Assembly (NCBI GenBank): GCA_013331965.1
Contig: DUFL01000030.1
Coordinates: forward strand, 1-7,279
Reading direction: 5' to 3'
DNA length: 7,279 nucleotides
Source of the DNA: Candidatus Woesearchaeota archaeon
Lineage (GTDB): Archaea > Nanobdellota > Nanobdellia > Woesearchaeales > UBA10107
In this document: positions 5,268-7,279 of the stretch, in pieces
How the letters are laid out: the number at the start of each line of letters is the position of its first letter
Numbering within the stretch: position 1 is the stretch's first letter
Position numbers and translations under genes: made by a program
Notes under the pieces: generated by a model
What the model was told of the DNA's origin: nothing
Databases searched by the model: none
Seen by the model: the letters and a program-made list of their open reading frames with translations, nothing else

Positions 5268-5567
5268 CATATTGTTCCAAATCTTTCGATTGGTATGGAC
5301 TATATCATCATCCTTCTTGCGAAGGAGATCGGCGTCTTAATGTTCTAACAAGAACATTCTCGGAACTTAATCCTCAGTCTCTACGGGGTTATATTCTTTC
5401 AAATAAACTTCCCTCGGTATTGCCATTTCTTTTCTGCTCAAAAAAAGATTTTAGGTTCCACCGATATTAGCCAATTTTATTTCCAAATTTTAACATGAAG
5501 TTAAAACGGTTCATCTCTTTCGAGATTGGAATTCACATTCTTACGAATATGCAACGCTATGTTACTA
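5268..5567 (-). ncRNA. Group I intron in 23S rRNA after U2593 (L2593), no ORF
   Basis: A 300-nt self-splicing ribozyme. P1: exon CAACGU (5573-5568) pairs with guide GCGUUG (5557-5552), ending in the conserved U-G pair at the 5' splice site. The intron ends with G at 5268. P10: 3' exon UGUG (5267-5264) pairs with CAUA just upstream of the guide. Core: P3 TTGGC (5474-5470)/GCCGA (5333-5329), P4 TCGGT (5464-5460)/ACCGA (5418-5414), P7 GACT (5379-5376)/AGTC (5301-5298) with the signature GATATAGTCC. P8 is TCCTTC-GCAA-GAAGGA (5326-5311) and P9 carries a GAAA loop (5293-5277). An extra 8-bp hairpin (5339-5358) sits between P7 and P3, as in group IA introns with P7.1/P7.2. The site equals that of the chloroplast intron encoding I-CreI; here no endonuclease is encoded. 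Confidence 0.93.
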
Positions 5568-6219
5568 ACGTTGTGAACCCAGCTCACGATCCCTTTTAAT
5601 GGGTGAACACCCCCACCCTTGGCCGCTTCTGCACGGCCAGGATAGGAAGAGCCGACATCGATGTAGCAAGCCGCGCCGTCGATGTGAACTCTCGGGCGCG
5701 ACAACTCTGTTATCCCCGGAGTAACTTTTCCGTCACACCTGACTCCCATTAAGGAAGTACAGGGGATCGCTAGACCACACTTTCGTGTTTGAATTTAGGG
5801 TTATTGTAAATTCAATCAGGCTAACTTTTGCTCTTGCACTCTTCATCGGATTTCTGACCCGATTGAGTTAACCATTGGGCACCGTCGATATCATTTCAAC
5901 GGTGTGCCACCCCAGCCAAACTGTCCACCTATAGTTGTTCCTTTTGCAAGGTAAGTGGGGCAAGTTCTAAAGAACGGTGTTACATTGTCGAGTATTGCAA
6001 GCCCTAAGGCTTGCACATAACCTCTACCGTTTACGCTATGCAACAAAACTCGCTCCACAGCTACAAGCTACAGTAAAGTTTCACGGGGTCTTCGCTTCCC
6101 ACTGGAATTCTCTGGCCTCTACGCCAGAATACTGTATTCAGGGGATGTTAGTTAGGGACAGTGACGATCTCGTTCCACCATTCATGCACGTCGTCATTCA
6201 AACGACAAGGTATTTCGCT

Positions 6220-6980
6220 CGTATCTGTTACAATTTTCTTTCCCATTTTAATGGGCACAGCTCGACTTTGTCGAGATTGTGTTAGAAAACGTACAAACAT
6301 TTCTGTTTGTCTCTTATATTCGCATATAAGTTCGGACTATATCTTCATCATTTTCGATGTTTGGCGTTTAGTCTCTGACGACTCTCCTTTTGTTATCTTG
6401 GTACTCTCTCGTTTAATTTCCTAAATATTAAGTAAGCATCGTTTTTGTCTATGCTTTCCCAATTGTTTAGAAATTTATTCAAGAGTTCTGCTTGCTTTCT
6501 TTTACCAACGAGATGAGGAATGATTTTTTCAAGAAAAACCAAAATTCCTTTTCTGTTTGTAATGTGGACTTGATGAGTTATTTTTCTTCTCAACCCATCG
6601 TTTCCTCTATCCTGCGTATAGTTACAATATTTTATTTTCAGTATATCTAAAATTTCTCTACATTGATTTATTATCAACATATTCGTGTTAGATATACTTA
6701 CTCTGTAACCATACCGAATATTTCCATTTCGATGGTATCGAGGAATCATTAATGATCCTTCTCCATCAATTATTCCAGCAAGCCAAGCTAACTTAAGGGT
6801 TGCGTGCTGATTATCTGCACTCATAACGTTTTTACTTTTCCTGCAGTTTAAATGCTTTGTGAGCACTTGTCCTGTGGAAAAGTAGTCTGAGATTCTCAGA
6901 TGTTCCAGCATATAGCCAAATTTTTATCCCATGTTTTTTCTCTGTTTACTCTTTTGGGACTTAAAGCAGTGAAATATTCT
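6220..6980 (-). mobile_element. Group I intron in 23S rRNA after U1931 (L1931) carrying a LAGLIDADG gene
   Basis: A 761-nt self-splicing intron. P1: exon CUUAAGGU (6988-6981) pairs with guide GCUUUAAG (6967-6960) over 8 bp, closing with the conserved U-G pair. The last base is G (6220). P10: 3' exon AGCGAAAU (6219-6212) pairs with AUUUCACU (6975-6968) at 7 of 8 positions. Core: P3 TTTGGC (6920-6915)/GCCAAA (6365-6360), P4 TGCTG (6910-6906)/CAGCA (6809-6805), P7 GACTA (6373-6369)/TAGTC (6339-6335) with AAGATATAGTCC (6345-6334), and P9 CTTATAT-GCGA-ATATAAG (6330-6313). Further hairpins follow P9, including CTCGAC/GTCGAG (6275-6261) and CCCAT/ATGGG (6255-6242). The ORF occupies the P6 loop. The site lies among the I-CeuI, I-PpoI and Tetrahymena intron positions just after helix 69. 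Confidence 0.95.
6393..6824 (-). CDS. LAGLIDADG homing endonuclease, single motif, encoded in the L1931 intron
   Basis: 143 residues from the ATG at 6824. One LAGLIDADG motif, LAWLAGIIDGEGSLMI (residues 12-27), with D20 and the putative catalytic acid E22, is followed by beta strands (YGYRVSISNTN, 38-48; HQVHITNRKGILVFLEKI, 84-101) and a helical end (GKRKQAELLNKFLNNW, 107-122). A single motif implies a homodimer of the I-CreI or I-CeuI type, cutting a pseudo-palindromic target; the target should be the intron-less 23S site around U1931. The reading frame is open up to an ATG at 6911, but codons there would encode core helices P4 and P5, so I chose 6824. The first codons still overlap the P4 3' strand, and the ORF stops about 20 nt before P7. 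Confidence 0.9.
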   Translation of the reverse strand: MSADNQHATLKLAWLAGIIDGEGSLMIPRYHRNGNIRYGYRVSISNTNMLIINQCREILDILKIKYCNYTQDRGNDGLRRKITHQVHITNRKGILVFLEKIIPHLVGKRKQAELLNKFLNNWESIDKNDAYLIFRKLNERVPR

Positions 6981-7279
6981 ACCTTAAGAGAGTTATAGTT
7001 ACTCCCGCCGTTTACCTGTCGTTAGCTCCGTTGAACCGGAGTTTCGGATACAGGCACTGGGCAGATGTCAATTTGTATACAAAGCTTTACAGCTTAGCAC
7101 AAATCTACGTTTTTGGTAAACAGTCGGACCGTCGTAGTTATTGCACCCTGCTATCGCATACAGAATAAATTCGATATACAAAAGCAGGGACCCCATATGC
7201 CGAAGGCACGGGGCCAATATGCCGAATTCCCTTAACTAATTTAATCCCTCACACTTGAGGCTTCTCACCTAGGGGCACC

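Larger units (their letters stand above)
4980..7279 (-). rRNA. rrl: 23S ribosomal RNA, 3' portion, split by two group I introns (5' end outside the window)
   Basis: Exons in transcription order are 7279-6981 (runs off the window), 6219-5568 and 5267-4980. Landmarks on the minus strand are the archaeal-type GACTGTTTACCAAAAAC; helix 69 and its flank (AGTAACTATAACTCTC); AGCGAAATACCTTGTCG; the peptidyl-transferase segment GATGTCGGCTCTTCC; the A-loop GGGTGTTCACCC (5612-5601); GAGACAGTTGGT; the sarcin-ricin loop AGTACGAGAGGAAC (about 5206-5193); and GTGTGTAAGTGC near the end. The segment after U1931 resembles archaeal, not bacterial, 23S (GCATGAATGG, then AACGAGATCGTCACTGTCCC). Exon lengths of 652 and about 288 nt agree with E. 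coli spans of about 662 and 311. The 3' end at about 4980 is an estimate. No 5S rRNA follows. Confidence 0.96.

Noticed and set aside
5501..6424. Protein ORFs within the 23S region (5501-5749, 5977-6285, 6161-6424)
   Set aside because: They run through conserved rRNA exons and intron core and are shadows of non-coding RNA.
6220..6980. Bulge-helix-bulge archaeal intron as the explanation of the LAGLIDADG-bearing 23S insertion
   Set aside because: The junctions lack the BHB 3-nt bulge / 4-bp helix arrangement I would expect, while the group I P1 with U-G pair, P3, P4, P7 and terminal G are all present and place both splice sites.

Overview
The window looks like a piece of an AT-rich archaeal genome, most likely a DPANN lineage of the Woesearchaeota/Pacearchaeota kind. 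That lineage is an inference from gene style, not a match. The archaeal call rests on three things: Kae1-type (not bacterial TsaD-type) protein features, BRE/TATA promoters about 25 nt upstream of leaderless or near-leaderless starts, and 23S rRNA segments of archaeal type.

Layout. 1-424 (+): a leaderless gene for a TFIIB-like zinc ribbon with a lysine-rich tail. 425-1402 (-): Kae1, the catalytic subunit of the KEOPS tRNA t6A complex; its stop codon abuts the preceding gene's stop codon. 1403-1541: a divergent promoter region. 1542-2424 (+): an MntA-like nucleotidyltransferase antitoxin and a HepT-like HEPN toxin in overlapping frames, a type VII toxin-antitoxin pair. They are preceded by two tandem palindromic 20-bp repeats between the TATA box and the start codon, which look like an autoregulatory operator. 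2532-4203 (+): a tightly coupled three-gene operon (ATGA overlaps) of two small two-helix membrane proteins and a membrane-anchored protein with two PsbP-like domains; its function is unknown. 4204-4431: a spacer with one possible 38-codon leaderless ORF. 4432-4854 (-): a four-helix-bundle protein of the 23S-intervening-sequence/S23 family with its own promoter. 4980-7279 (-): the 3' part of a 23S rRNA gene whose 5' part lies beyond the window.

The main finding is that the 23S gene is split by two group I self-splicing introns, not by bulge-helix-bulge archaeal introns. One is 761 nt, follows E. coli position U1931 and encodes a single-motif LAGLIDADG homing endonuclease. The other is 300 nt, follows U2593 (the site of the Chlamydomonas chloroplast I-CreI intron) and has no ORF. 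For both, P1 with the conserved U-G pair, P3, P4, P7, GNRA-capped P9, the terminal G and a P10 pairing can be read directly, so the splice sites can be placed to the base. With the introns removed, the exon lengths (652 nt between the sites, about 288 nt after the second) match a normal 23S (about 662 and 311 nt in E. coli).

No 5S rRNA or tRNA follows the 23S gene in this window; a T-rich hairpin probably ends the rRNA transcript.
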